Shown: positions 34,678-47,868 of the stretch, piece by piece
Layout: every line of letters begins with the position of its first letter
Numbering within the stretch: position 1 is the stretch's first letter
Assembly: GCF_013410665.1 (NCBI RefSeq)
Contig: NZ_JACCFM010000001.1
Coordinates: forward strand, 2,976,001 to 3,040,000
Reading direction: 5' to 3'
Length of the DNA: 64,000 bases
Origin: Leifsonia psychrotolerans
Lineage (GTDB): Bacteria > Actinomycetota > Actinomycetes > Actinomycetales > Microbacteriaceae
Made by a program: the position numbers and the translations under genes
The notes under the pieces: generated by a model
Database searches by the model: none
The model's input: only the letters and a program-made list of their open reading frames with translations
What the model was told of the DNA's origin: nothing

Positions 34678-35535
34678 TTAGGCGAAGAACTTCGCACAGC
34701 TCAGCAGCACGAGCACCGCTCCGAGCGCCACGAGCAAACCGGTCTGTAGTTTCTTCTGGTGTCGTTTGCGGGTCTGCACGACGATCAGCCCGAAGATCGC
34801 CCCGCCGATCAGGCCACCCACGTGGGCCTGCCAGGAGATGCCGAAGCTGGGAATGAAACCGATCACCAGGTTGATCCCCATCAGCACGATCAGCTGGGTC
34901 ATGTTGTTGCCCAGGCGCTGGTGAATCACGAGGAATGCGCCGATCACAGCGAAGATGGCGCCGGATGCTCCAACGACGGGAATCCGCGGATCTGCGAGAA
35001 ACAGCACTCCAAGTGAGCCCGCGACGGCGCCCATCAGGTAGAGGCTGATGTAGAGCCCTCGACCGAGCATCCGTTCGAGCATGGATCCGAAGATCCAGAG
35101 CGTGTACATGTTCAGCAACACGTGGAAAGGGAAGCCGCCGACCTGGTGCACGAGGGCTGTGGTCACCATGCGCCACGGTTCGAAGGCAAAAGGATAGGAA
35201 TAGAGCCCCGCATATTGCAGCGCGGACGTCACACCGAGCGGTGGAATCAGCTGCAACAGAAAGACGAAGAACGTGACGCCGATGATCGAATAGGTCACGA
35301 CCGGGGTTCCGTCACCGGTCATTCGATTCAACCGGGTCAGAATGGCCGGTTTGGTGCGCGGCGCACTTTGGCGCTGCTCCCGCATGCACTCGGGACAGAT
35401 CACTCCGACGGCGGCCTGTGTTTGGCATTCACCGCAGATGGTGCGTCCACATCGCTGGCAGAGCACGAAGCTCTGCCGATCGGGGTGCCGATAGCAAAAA
35501 TTGGTATCCGCTCGCGGCACCCCAGGCAGAGACAA
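34678..35535 (-). CDS. Rhomboid intramembrane protease with N-terminal zinc-binding B-box-like motif
   Basis: 285 residues from TTG 35535 (GTG 35520 possible). Residues about 13-55 carry a Cys/His cluster (CYRH, CQRCGR, CGEC, CPEC) typical of a B-box-like zinc finger. Then six or so TM helices with the catalytic Ser in GASGA and the His in AHVGGLIGG. Rhomboids cleave TM segments of membrane proteins; no substrate can be named. It follows the cyclophilin gene by 5 bases and is probably in its operon. Confidence 0.92.
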   Translation of the reverse strand: MSLPGVPRADTNFCYRHPDRQSFVLCQRCGRTICGECQTQAAVGVICPECMREQRQSAPRTKPAILTRLNRMTGDGTPVVTYSIIGVTFFVFLLQLIPPLGVTSALQYAGLYSYPFAFEPWRMVTTALVHQVGGFPFHVLLNMYTLWIFGSMLERMLGRGLYISLYLMGAVAGSLGVLFLADPRIPVVGASGAIFAVIGAFLVIHQRLGNNMTQLIVLMGINLVIGFIPSFGISWQAHVGGLIGGAIFGLIVVQTRKRHQKKLQTGLLVALGAVLVLLSCAKFFA

Positions 35536-35540
35536 AGCGC

Positions 35541-36080
35541 CTAGACCTGCTCGACGGTGATGCTCTCGATGACCACGTCTTCGAGGGGGCGGTCACGGCC
35601 ATCGGTGGCAACCGTGGCGAGCTGGTCGACGATTGCCCGCGACGCCTCATCTTCGACGGCGCCGAAGATCGAGTGCTTGCCCTGCAGCCAGGTTGTCGGG
35701 ACGACCGTGATGAAGAACTGCGACCCGTTGGTGCCGCGACCGCCCTGGATGCCGGCGTTCGCCATGGCCAGAACGTACGGCTGAGTGAAGTCGAGTTCGG
35801 GGTTGATCTCATCGTCGAACTGGTAGCCGGGGCCGCCGATTCCCTGACCCAGCGGGTCGCCGGCCTGAATCATGAAGTCTTTGATGATGCGGTGGAAGAT
35901 CGTGCCGTCGTAGAGCGGCGCCGTCGAGGTCTCACCGGTGCCGGGGTGCTTCCATTCGATTTCGCCGGTGGCGAGGCCGACGAAGTTCTTGACGGTCTTC
36001 GGGGCGTGGTTTCCGAAGAGGTTGACCTTGATCGGTCCGAGAGAAGTGTTGAGAGTCGCTACCGCGGTGTGCTTAGACAT
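35541..36080 (-). CDS. ppiA: Cyclophilin-type peptidyl-prolyl isomerase (PpiA)
   Basis: 179 residues from ATG 36080. Cyclophilin fold with FHRIIKDFMIQ, GTNGSQFFIT and KHSIFG, the standard active-site residues (Arg, Phe, Gln). No signal peptide, so cytosolic. It accelerates cis-trans isomerisation of prolyl bonds. In Mycobacterium, ppiA lies between cwsA and crgA, which matches the gene order here. Confidence 0.95.
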   Translation of the reverse strand: MSKHTAVATLNTSLGPIKVNLFGNHAPKTVKNFVGLATGEIEWKHPGTGETSTAPLYDGTIFHRIIKDFMIQAGDPLGQGIGGPGYQFDDEINPELDFTQPYVLAMANAGIQGGRGTNGSQFFITVVPTTWLQGKHSIFGAVEDEASRAIVDQLATVATDGRDRPLEDVVIESITVEQV

Positions 36081-36226
36081 AGCAACAATTCTTACACAAC
36101 AGCCCTCACACACAGGTGACGCGAAGTGCAGCAAATGTGCACACCTGGCAGATACTCAGAGCGCTCCCAGTCGATTCAGTGGCAAGATGGTCAGTGTTCG
36201 CCAGATGACATCGATGGAGGGTCCAG

Positions 36227-36769
36227 ATGAGCCTGTCACGCAAGCGCCGCAAGGAACTCACAAAGCTGCGCAAGAGCGCAGACGAATTGTGGGGACACCA
36301 GCAGCAAGTAATGGATCACGCTAACGCCGTGGCCCGCGAAGCCGGCCGTCAGGCTGGCAATCTCACTCGCGAAGAAGTCGTGCCCCGCGTACGCGAAGGT
36401 TACGAGCACTACGTGCTCCCCGGAGTGCATGGAGCGCAAGACCTGGCCGCCGACGTGCGTCGTCGCTTGGTCGGCGAGGTTCTGCCGGGCATTGGTAATG
36501 GACTCGGTACCGCGATTGGCTCGGTCATGTCGGTCGGCGATATCGCCCGGGATGCCCGCGTGCGCGCCGCGTTGAACCGGTTCCAGTTTCAGAAGCCTGT
36601 CGTCGCGGAGAAGAAAAGTGCCGGTGCGGGAACGTACATCGCCCTCGGCATCGGCATCGCCGCGGCCGTTGGCGTCGCGTACGCCGTATGGCAGACGTTC
36701 AGGGCCGATGACGAGCTCTGGGTCGCCGACGACGAGTTCGACGCCCTGTCGGGCAAGGCAGAGGCGTAG
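36227..36769 (+). CDS. Single-TM protein at the CwsA position
   Basis: 180 residues. Long charged helical N-terminal part (KRRKELTKLRKSADELWGHQQQ), a single TM helix near residues 142-160 (YIALGIGIAAAVGVAYAVW) and a short acidic external tail. The domain arrangement resembles mycobacterial CwsA, which has a cytoplasmic N-terminus, a C-terminal TM helix and sits next to ppiA. No residue-level identity is claimed. ATG follows a GAGGG ribosome site. Candidate partner of CrgA. Confidence 0.65.
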   Translation: MSLSRKRRKELTKLRKSADELWGHQQQVMDHANAVAREAGRQAGNLTREEVVPRVREGYEHYVLPGVHGAQDLAADVRRRLVGEVLPGIGNGLGTAIGSVMSVGDIARDARVRAALNRFQFQKPVVAEKKSAGAGTYIALGIGIAAAVGVAYAVWQTFRADDELWVADDEFDALSGKAEA

Positions 36770-36790
36770 AGCCTGGCTTGAGTCTTATCG

Positions 36791-36820
36791 AATGGCCCGC
36801 ATCTCAGGATGCGGGCCATT
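36791..36820 (+). terminator. Hairpin after the CwsA-position gene
   Basis: Strong stem AATGGCCCGCAT ... ATGCGGGCCATT with a 6-base loop, 22 bases past the stop codon. No clear T-tract, only ATTTG, so termination is plausible but not certain. Confidence 0.5.
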
Positions 36821-36904
36821 TGCGTTGGACGACGCCCGTGCGCCGTGCCCGTGCTCCTCTCCGGCGAGTGCACCGGAAGCCCCTTCCGCCGATTTACCCC
36901 GTTG

Positions 36905-36942
36905 CGGTCGAGTTCGCCTGGCACGCCGGACGAACTCGACCG
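36905..36942. repeat. 38-bp hairpin repeat, copy 2
   Basis: Arms CGGTCGAGTT and AACTCGACCG as at 18216-18253, with centre CGCCTGGCACGCCGGACG. The remainder of the 36770-37055 gap contains only this element and the two terminator-like hairpins. Confidence 0.75.
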
Positions 36943-37015
36943 AAAAGGCTGACCTCGATGGATGCGGTAGAAACACCGACCTGGAACTCGCCCCGAATAG
37001 TCCGCCGAGAATACA

Positions 37016-37053
37016 AAAAGACCCCCACCCGTCAGGGTGAGGGTCTTACTTTT
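37016..37053 (-). terminator. Intrinsic terminator of the tRNA-Ala/tRNA-Ile unit
   Basis: Hairpin AAGACCC ... GGGTCTT around CACCCGTCAGGGTG with an A-run (AAAAAG) on the left, i.e. a T-run on the minus strand. It lies immediately past tRNA-Ala. Confidence 0.8.
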
Positions 37054-37055
37054 TG

Positions 37056-37128
37056 TGGAGCCACGGGGAATCGAACCCCGGACCTCCTGCTTGCAAAGCA
37101 GGCGCTCTACCAATTGAGCTATGGCCCC
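37056..37128 (-). tRNA. tRNA-Ala (anticodon TGC)
   Basis: 73 nt on the minus strand. Acceptor GGGGCCA pairs with TGGCTCC (one G-U). The D-arm reads AGCTCAATTGGTAGAGC and the anticodon loop TTTGCAA. T arm GGGTTCGATTCCC; discriminator A and no encoded CCA. Confidence 0.97.
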
Positions 37129-37155
37129 GAATGGTCACTCGAAAGTAATCATCTG

Positions 37156-37229
37156 TGGGGATACCGGGATTTGAACCTGGGACCTCTTCGTTATCAGCGA
37201 AGCGCTCTAACCAACTGAGCTATATCCCC
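37156..37229 (-). tRNA. tRNA-Ile (anticodon GAT)
   Basis: 74 nt on the minus strand. Acceptor GGGGATA pairs with TATCCCC, anticodon stem CTTCG with loop CTGATAA, T arm GGTTCAAATCC, discriminator A. Followed by tRNA-Ala 27 bases later, a pair commonly found after gyrA in actinobacteria. Confidence 0.97.
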
Positions 37230-37281
37230 CTGAACGGGCAGAAACGAGACTACCCGAATCTGCCCGAAACTCACAATCGAG

Positions 37282-37678
37282 CTAGTTGTTGGTGAATCCG
37301 ACGAGCAGCCCGCCCGTGATCTTGACACTGAGATTGTAAAGAAGGGCGAAAATCGCCCCGAGCGCGGTGACCACGACGGCGTTCAGAACGGCGACGATGA
37401 CCGCGAATCCCATGACATTACCGACCGACAGAATGCTCTTCAAGTCTGAGGAACTTCCCGCGATGTCGGTGTACAGGGCGTTTGCCTTGTCGAGCACCTC
37501 GGTGGAATTCAAAACCGTGTAGATCAAGAATGTCGCAACGATCGTCACCACTGCCAGGCAGATGGCGATGAGAAAAGACAACTTCACACTCGACCAGAAG
37601 TCGATGTACACCAGCTTGAGTCGAACCTGCTTCGACGTCTTCGTGCGGGTCGACTTCTTGGCGAGCTTCTCGGCAACG

Positions 37679-37686
<8 letters not shown>
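37282..37686 (-). CDS. DUF3566 transmembrane protein downstream of gyrA
   Basis: 134 residues, DUF3566 family. Lys-rich N-terminus, two TM helices (about residues 36-60 and 92-118) and a short C-terminal tail. It overlaps the gyrA stop by 8 bases, the same arrangement as Rv0007 after gyrA in mycobacteria. The family has no established function; conservation of position suggests coexpression with gyrase. Confidence 0.9.
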
Positions 37687-42281
<4,595 letters not shown>

Positions 42282-42361
42282 CTACCAAACCGGGCGGCCT
42301 TGACTGGTCATAAATGCCGTTCTAAGGCGTTTAGTTAGCCAGGTTGACCGAATTTGTTTAG

Positions 42362-42850
42362 CTACCCGTAGGTATCGCGTGGACCACGCCCTGGAATTGA
42401 TCTGGGGCCCTTTTTCCAGGATGGGGCGTTGGGGCCTTGGAAGCGGATCGATTCGATGCCGGCATCCGGGTACCTCGTCGCAATATGCGTCATAATCTCG
42501 ACCCGCATCAACCGCAGTTGAGTCGCCCAGGCCGTTGACTCGCAATGCACCGTGAGAATTCCCTCGTCGATGCCGGCCGGCCGCGAATGTTTGGCTGTTT
42601 CTTCGCCAGCCAGCTCTGTCCAGTTCTCGAGGAGCTCCGATTGCGAAAGCGACGAGTTCCAGCCGAGCTGCTGAGTGAGCGAGGCGAGGGTGTCCCCCAA
42701 ACCGCGCGGATCGCGCCCCAGCCCGAACGGAACGCTGGATCCTTGCGGGTCCCTGTGACGCTTCTTTCCGGGAGAACGCCGGGCATACGGGTCGCCGAAA
42801 ACATCTTTGAAGCGCAAATAGACACGGGACGCTTCGCTAGGCTCCGACAC
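42362..42850 (-). CDS. dciA: DciA-like DUF721 protein
   Basis: 162 residues. DUF721/DciA domain in the C-terminal half with WTELAGEETAKHSRP and LTVHCESTAWATQLRLM, the signature segments of DciA, the ancestral loader of the replicative helicase DnaB. The N-terminus is basic and probably disordered. It overlaps recF by 14 bases, the conserved position between recF and gyrB in actinobacteria. Confidence 0.9.
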   Translation of the reverse strand: MSEPSEASRVYLRFKDVFGDPYARRSPGKKRHRDPQGSSVPFGLGRDPRGLGDTLASLTQQLGWNSSLSQSELLENWTELAGEETAKHSRPAGIDEGILTVHCESTAWATQLRLMRVEIMTHIATRYPDAGIESIRFQGPNAPSWKKGPRSIPGRGPRDTYG

Positions 42851-44012
42851 CGGTCACCGCCCCTGCTTCGACGTGGATTGTGTGTGCGGTGAGGGCTTCT
42901 GGAATGTCCTCGAGCACGGCAGCGGTGATGAGAACCTGTTCGAATCCGGCCACGGCCTCGGCCAACCGGCGCCGACGCGACTGGTCAAGCTCGGCAAAAA
43001 CGTCGTCGAGAATCAACACGGGGTCTCCGGTCGCAGAGTCGCGACGCAGCAACTCAGCGGATGCGAGCTTCAGCGCCAGAGCGAACGACCATGACTCGCC
43101 ATGGCTGGCATAGCCCTTCGCTGGAAGAGCGTTGAGCATGAACACGACATCGTCTCGGTGCGGGCCGACGAGGGTCAACCCACGCTCGAGTTCCTTGCGT
43201 CGCAGTGCATCCAATGCGCTGCGGAAGACTTCAGTCGTCGACCGATTCGCAGCAGGAAGAGGAAGCGCCGCAATTTTTCCGCCGCCGCTACCGCTGGACT
43301 CATCGTCATCGGCGCCGAGAATGCTGAGCGCCGGCACGAGCGCCGGGCCATGGTCTTCGCCCGCGACCGCCTGATAGGCGAGGCGCAACGGATCGCCGAG
43401 CAGGCGAACCAGTGCGGCGCGCTCTTCGATGATCTCCGCTCCCAGCGCAACCAATCGTTCGTCCCAAATGTCGAGCGTGGTCAGCTGCTTTTCCTTGATC
43501 CCCGACGCTCGAGCGGATTTCAGGAGGGTGTTGCGTTGTTTGACAACCCGCTCGTAGTCCGCCAACACTCCCGACAACCGAGGAGTGCGTAACACCAGAA
43601 GTTGGTCCAGAAAGCGGCGCCGCACCGATGGATCGCCGCGTACGAGCGCCAGATCTTCCGGCGCGAAGAGAACACTCGAAAAGTAGCGCGGCAGATCGCG
43701 GCTCCGAATGACCGATCGGTTGACTTGAGCCCGATTCACTCCCACCCGGTTCAACTGAACCTCGGCCAAAATTTCGCGCCCGTTGTACTCGAGCTTCGCT
43801 CGGATGATCGCGGCATCGACGCCAGCCCTGATCATGGCTTTATCGTTCGACACCCGGTGCGAACCGAGGGTGCTGAGATAGCCGAGCGCCTCGATGAGGT
43901 TGGTCTTTCCTTGACCATTTCGGCCAACGATGAGGTTGGGTCCCGGCCGGAACTGAACCTCGGCCTGCCGGTAGTTTCGAAAGTCGGTCAGCGAGAGGTG
44001 GGTAACACGCAC
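42837..44012 (-). CDS. recF: RecF, recombination mediator ATPase
   Basis: 391 residues. SMC-like ABC ATPase with Walker A GRNGQGKTN (about residues 30-38), an extended coiled region and Walker B DPVLILDDVFAELD near residue 340, where ABC signature residues precede. RecF loads RecA on gapped DNA with RecO and RecR. It lies 6 bases after gnd and overlaps dciA, so it is part of the dnaA-proximal operon. Confidence 0.97.
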   Translation of the reverse strand: MRVTHLSLTDFRNYRQAEVQFRPGPNLIVGRNGQGKTNLIEALGYLSTLGSHRVSNDKAMIRAGVDAAIIRAKLEYNGREILAEVQLNRVGVNRAQVNRSVIRSRDLPRYFSSVLFAPEDLALVRGDPSVRRRFLDQLLVLRTPRLSGVLADYERVVKQRNTLLKSARASGIKEKQLTTLDIWDERLVALGAEIIEERAALVRLLGDPLRLAYQAVAGEDHGPALVPALSILGADDDESSGSGGGKIAALPLPAANRSTTEVFRSALDALRRKELERGLTLVGPHRDDVVFMLNALPAKGYASHGESWSFALALKLASAELLRRDSATGDPVLILDDVFAELDQSRRRRLAEAVAGFEQVLITAAVLEDIPEALTAHTIHVEAGAVTGVGA

Positions 44013-44018
44013 TCCTGG

Positions 44019-44906
44019 TCAGTCCGCCTTTTTAACTTCATGGCCGCCGAATTGATTGCGCAGGGCGGCAACGGCTTTCATCGCGGGTGAATCATCCTGA
44101 CGCGACACGAAACGGGCGAAGATTGAGGCGCTGATCGTCGGAACGGGAACCGAATTGGCGAGAGCTTCCTCGATCGTCCACCGTCCTTCACCGGAGTCTT
44201 GGACGAATCCTTCGATCTCGTCGAATTCGGGGTCTTGGTCCAGTGCCCGCACGAGGAGTTCGAGCAGCCAGGATCGAACAACGGTTCCGCGCTGCCACGC
44301 GGTAAAGACGCCGGGGACGTCCTTGATCAGATCCGACTTCTTGTCGAGCAGCTCGTAGCCTTCGGCATAGGCCTGCATAAGCGCATATTCGATGCCGTTG
44401 TGCACCATTTTCGCGTAGTGGCCGGCGCCGATTTCTCCGGCGTGCACGAACCCTTCTTCCCGCGGACCGTCGGGGCGCAGAGCGTCAAAAACGGGCATAG
44501 CCCGCGCAACCTGATCGTCTTTACCACCAACCATCAGGCCATATCCGTTTTTCAAACCCCACACGCCGCCCGACACACCGGCATCGATGTAGTTGATGCC
44601 CTTCGTCTCAAGCAATGCAGCGTGTTTGAAGTCTTCGGTGAAACGGGAGTTTCCACCGTCGATCACCAGGTCACCCGCGTCAAGCTTCTCGCACAGATCA
44701 TCGATGACGGCATCCGTGATCTCGCCCGAGGGCACCATTACCCAGACCAGACGCGGCGTCGGTAGTGCCTTCATCAGATCAGCGGTCGATGCCACATCTG
44801 TAACGTCAGGATTTTGGTCGTAACCGGTCACTTCGATGCCCGCATTACGCAGACGATCGCGCATGTTGGCACCCATTTTGCCGAGACCGATGAGTCCGAT
44901 GTGCAT
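44019..44906 (-). CDS. gnd: 6-phosphogluconate dehydrogenase, decarboxylating (GndA-type)
   Basis: 295 residues, the short form of 6PGDH as in the NAD-preferring GndA class. Rossmann motif GLGKMGANM at residue 7, catalytic DGGNSRFTEDF and the sequence GAGHYAKMVHNGIEYALMQ with the catalytic Lys. It oxidises 6-phosphogluconate to ribulose 5-phosphate with release of CO2. Cofactor preference cannot be decided by eye, though GYDQNP has an Asp at the ribose-binding position, consistent with NAD. Its placement between dnaN and recF is a conserved actinobacterial trait. Confidence 0.93.
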   Translation of the reverse strand: MHIGLIGLGKMGANMRDRLRNAGIEVTGYDQNPDVTDVASTADLMKALPTPRLVWVMVPSGEITDAVIDDLCEKLDAGDLVIDGGNSRFTEDFKHAALLETKGINYIDAGVSGGVWGLKNGYGLMVGGKDDQVARAMPVFDALRPDGPREEGFVHAGEIGAGHYAKMVHNGIEYALMQAYAEGYELLDKKSDLIKDVPGVFTAWQRGTVVRSWLLELLVRALDQDPEFDEIEGFVQDSGEGRWTIEEALANSVPVPTISASIFARFVSRQDDSPAMKAVAALRNQFGGHEVKKAD

Positions 44907-44930
44907 GACGTTCCTCCTGACAGTGGCGTT

Positions 44931-46079
44931 TTAGCGCAGCAGCAGGTTGGGCTGCAGCAGGTATTTGTAGCTGTCGGCGCCGGGCTCTTCACGGGATGTT
45001 TGGCTCGTGATCAGAACCGGACCGGGTTTGTTCGGATTCTCTGTCTTCGTAAACGAGATCCGCACAAATTCGGAGTGCACCGCGCCCAGTCCGTCGAGCA
45101 GAAACTGAGGTTTGAGTGACACGACCGTGTCACCACCGGTCAGAATCGCATCGATGGCTTCGGATGCCTGTGCCTGCTCCGACCCAATTGCCTCCAAGGT
45201 GAGACCCTCGGCGGTGAACGTGAAGCGGAGCGCAGCCTCACGTTCGAGCACGAGCTGAACTCGTCGCGTGGCTTCGATCAGGTCGGCGGTGTTCATGACC
45301 GCGTAGTTGTCGACGGTCGCGGGAAAAAGCCGCCGCACCGGGGGAAAATTCCCCTTGATCAGCAACGATGTCACTGTCTTCTTGTCGGCCGTGAATGCGA
45401 TGAGTTCTCGCTCGTCGGTGTTCGTGATCGACACCGAGATGGTCCCGCTGTGGCCGAAGGTCTTGCCGACTTCCTGCAGAGTGCGAGCCGGCACGAGAGC
45501 GGTGATGGTCTCGGTCGACGCGTTACTCCCCGAATCCCAATTGATTTCGCGCACTGCAACGCGGTAGCGGTCGGTGGCGACCAATCCGAGGCTGTTTTCA
45601 GAGACTTCAAGCTGCACACCGGTGATCACCGGCGTGACGTCATCTCGAGAGGCAGCAACGGCGACTTGGGCGATCGCAGCGGCAAATTCTTCGGCCGGAA
45701 CAAGGCCCGATTCGCTGCTCACCTGGGGAATGCTGGGGTATTCCTCGACCGGCATTGACAGCAAAGTGAATGTCGCGGAGCCACATTTGACCGTGATTCG
45801 TGACTCATTAGTCGAAAAACGAACCGGCGCATTGGGCATTCTGCTGGCGATTTCAGCCAGAAGACGTCCAGAAACCAATACCTTGCCGGTCTCTTCAACG
45901 TCTGCGGCAATCTCGGTCTGAGCCGAGACCTCATAGTCGAACGACGACAAAATCAAGCCGTTTTCGGTCGCCTCAATCAGCACACCGCTCAGGATGGGCA
46001 GGGTCGTGCGTTGAGGGAGGAGCTTGACAGCGAAAGACACAGCTTCGCTGAAGACATCCCGATTGGCTTGAAATCTCAC
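44931..46079 (-). CDS. dnaN: DNA polymerase III beta sliding clamp
   Basis: 382 residues, three beta-clamp domains in the usual order. It begins MRFQANRD and ends with a hydrophobic PLYTHLRL-like tail; here the terminal segment is LLQPNLLLR. The clamp encircles DNA and tethers polymerases. GTG start with AGGAG about 7 bases upstream. It is downstream of dnaA with a 370-base gap and forms the head of the dnaN-gnd-recF-dciA group. Confidence 0.97.
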   Translation of the reverse strand: MRFQANRDVFSEAVSFAVKLLPQRTTLPILSGVLIEATENGLILSSFDYEVSAQTEIAADVEETGKVLVSGRLLAEIASRMPNAPVRFSTNESRITVKCGSATFTLLSMPVEEYPSIPQVSSESGLVPAEEFAAAIAQVAVAASRDDVTPVITGVQLEVSENSLGLVATDRYRVAVREINWDSGSNASTETITALVPARTLQEVGKTFGHSGTISVSITNTDERELIAFTADKKTVTSLLIKGNFPPVRRLFPATVDNYAVMNTADLIEATRRVQLVLEREAALRFTFTAEGLTLEAIGSEQAQASEAIDAILTGGDTVVSLKPQFLLDGLGAVHSEFVRISFTKTENPNKPGPVLITSQTSREEPGADSYKYLLQPNLLLR

Positions 46080-46449
46080 GAATTCACTCCTGTCGATGGG
46101 AGGCGATTGATGCTGGCCTCAATGCTAGTCGTCTTCGAGATCTGCCCGGCGTACCGGCCACTTGGCCGGTCAAGGTTGTCGAATGACAGAAATCTTAAAT
46201 TAATTGTTAATGGTCTTAACCGGTGTGGAAACTGTGGATAACTTGTCATTCTTCAATCAGCCGTTGGGAACTACACCACTGTGACTTGTTGACGGCCTGT
46301 GGAATTTTGTGTAGTTCGGTACGGAGCTCGAATGACAGGAATTGTGAGTTTTCACATTGGCCCGGCGAGTTTCAACATGTGGAGGCCAGTTGTTCATTAA
46401 CTTTCCACAGGGTTATCCACAGCTGTGAACAGAAAATATATTTTCTTAA
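46080..46449. other. oriC: oriC part 1 (dnaN-dnaA intergenic)
   Basis: No gene. Holds perfect DnaA boxes at 46233-46241 (TGTGGATAA) and 46413-46421 (TTATCCACA), several TGTGGAA half-boxes, AACTACA at 46269 and TGTAGTT at 46310, and two TCGAATGACAG motifs near 46179 and 46329. An AT-rich palindrome AGAAAATATATTTTCT (46431-46446) abuts dnaA and could be an unwinding element or terminator. The dnaN promoter must lie in the left part. Confidence 0.8.
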
Positions 46450-47868
46450 CTACTTGTATCGGTGATTCTGTTTGATGCGATTTGTCAGTTCGGTGACCTG
46501 GTTGTAGATCGAGCGGCGCTCTTTCATCAGTTCACTGATTTTCTTGTTCGCGTACATGACCGTGGTGTGGTCACGGTTGCCGAACAACTGACCGATCTTC
46601 GGAAGTGACAGATTCGTCAACTCCCGACAGAGATACATCGCGATCTGCCGAGCTGTCGCAACGGCCTGCGACCGAGACGACCCATAGAGGTCATCGACCG
46701 TGAGTTTGAAGTAGTCGGCCGTGTTGGTGATGATGTCGACGGGCGCAATGACGTTGTCTTCGTCGAGCGTGATGAGGTCTTTCAGTACCGTCTGCACGAG
46801 GTCCATGTCGACCACGGTGCGGTTGAGGCTGGCGAATGCGGTCACCCGAATCAGGGTTCCCTCGAGCTCACGGATGTTTGAGGAGACTTTCGACGCCATG
46901 AATTCGAGGATGTCGTGAGGAACCTGCAGCTTTTCGCTCTGAGCCTTCTTCCGCAGAATCGCGATCCGGGTCTCGAGGTCGGGAGCCTGGACATCCGTAA
47001 TCAGGCCCCACTCGAAGCGGGAACGCATGCGATCTTCGAAACCGGTGAGAGCCTTCGGCGGCAGGTCGCTGGTGATGACCACCTGCTTGTTGTGGTCATG
47101 CAGCGTGTTGAAGGTGTGAAAGAACGCTTCCTGCGTCTCAGCCTTGCCCTGCAAAAACTGAATGTCGTCAATCATCAGAATGTCGATGTTGCGGTATCGG
47201 GACTGAAAAAGGGAACCCCGGTTGTTTGCGATCGAGTTGATGAAGTCATTGGTGAATTCTTCGGAACTCACGTAGCGCACGCGGATGCCCGGGTACAGGC
47301 TCATGGCGTAGTGGCCGATTGCATGCAAAAGGTGCGTCTTGCCGAGGCCCGACGAACCGTAGATGAACAGTGGGTTGTACGCCTTCGCCGGTGCTTCGGC
47401 CACCGCGACCGCTGCGGCGTGAGCAAATCGGTTCGACTGGCCAATCACGAAATTGTCAAAATTGTATTTAGCGTTCAGTCGAGTGTCATGCGGGCGCTCC
47501 TGCGGAGGACTTTCGAAGACAGACTGGGGCGTGGCCGGCGTCTCGATGTCGACGACTGGCATCTGATCCTGAACCGGTCTTAAGGATTCCTGCTCGAGCT
47601 CGGGGTTCACGACGACGTAGAACGTGGATACCGCGGCCGTCTCATCGAGTTGGCTCATGGCAGCCAAAAGCGGCACACGCATGCGCTGGTTGAGCATGCT
47701 GGCAGTGAATTCGTTGGGAACTTCCAAGTAGAAGGTTCCGGCGGCGATTCCCTTGGGTTCGACCAAGTTCAAGAAGCCGTACAACATCGGGGTGATGGTG
47801 TCGTCGGACTCCAGAGTGGTCAGGACCGCCTGCCAGGTATCCGCGATCGGTTGTTCCGCGTCTGCCAT
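46450..47868 (-). CDS. dnaA: Chromosomal replication initiator DnaA
   Basis: 472 residues from ATG 47868, behind GGAGAACC; the longer frame to 47880 uses a TTG. Domain I (residues 1-90), a relatively short flexible domain II, AAA+ domain III with Walker A GSSGLGKTH and Walker B LMIDDIQFLQGK, and domain IV ending with the DnaA signature RDHTTVMYANKKI that binds TTATCCACA. It opens oriC in its ATP form. Flanked on both sides by box-rich gaps. Confidence 0.98.
   Translation of the reverse strand: MADAEQPIADTWQAVLTTLESDDTITPMLYGFLNLVEPKGIAAGTFYLEVPNEFTASMLNQRMRVPLLAAMSQLDETAAVSTFYVVVNPELEQESLRPVQDQMPVVDIETPATPQSVFESPPQERPHDTRLNAKYNFDNFVIGQSNRFAHAAAVAVAEAPAKAYNPLFIYGSSGLGKTHLLHAIGHYAMSLYPGIRVRYVSSEEFTNDFINSIANNRGSLFQSRYRNIDILMIDDIQFLQGKAETQEAFFHTFNTLHDHNKQVVITSDLPPKALTGFEDRMRSRFEWGLITDVQAPDLETRIAILRKKAQSEKLQVPHDILEFMASKVSSNIRELEGTLIRVTAFASLNRTVVDMDLVQTVLKDLITLDEDNVIAPVDIITNTADYFKLTVDDLYGSSRSQAVATARQIAMYLCRELTNLSLPKIGQLFGNRDHTTVMYANKKISELMKERRSIYNQVTELTNRIKQNHRYK

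Noticed and set aside
23137..37229. tRNA-associated integration (att) sites
   Set aside because: No integrase gene, no flanking direct repeat of a tRNA 3' end, and conserved housekeeping genes on both sides of each tRNA.
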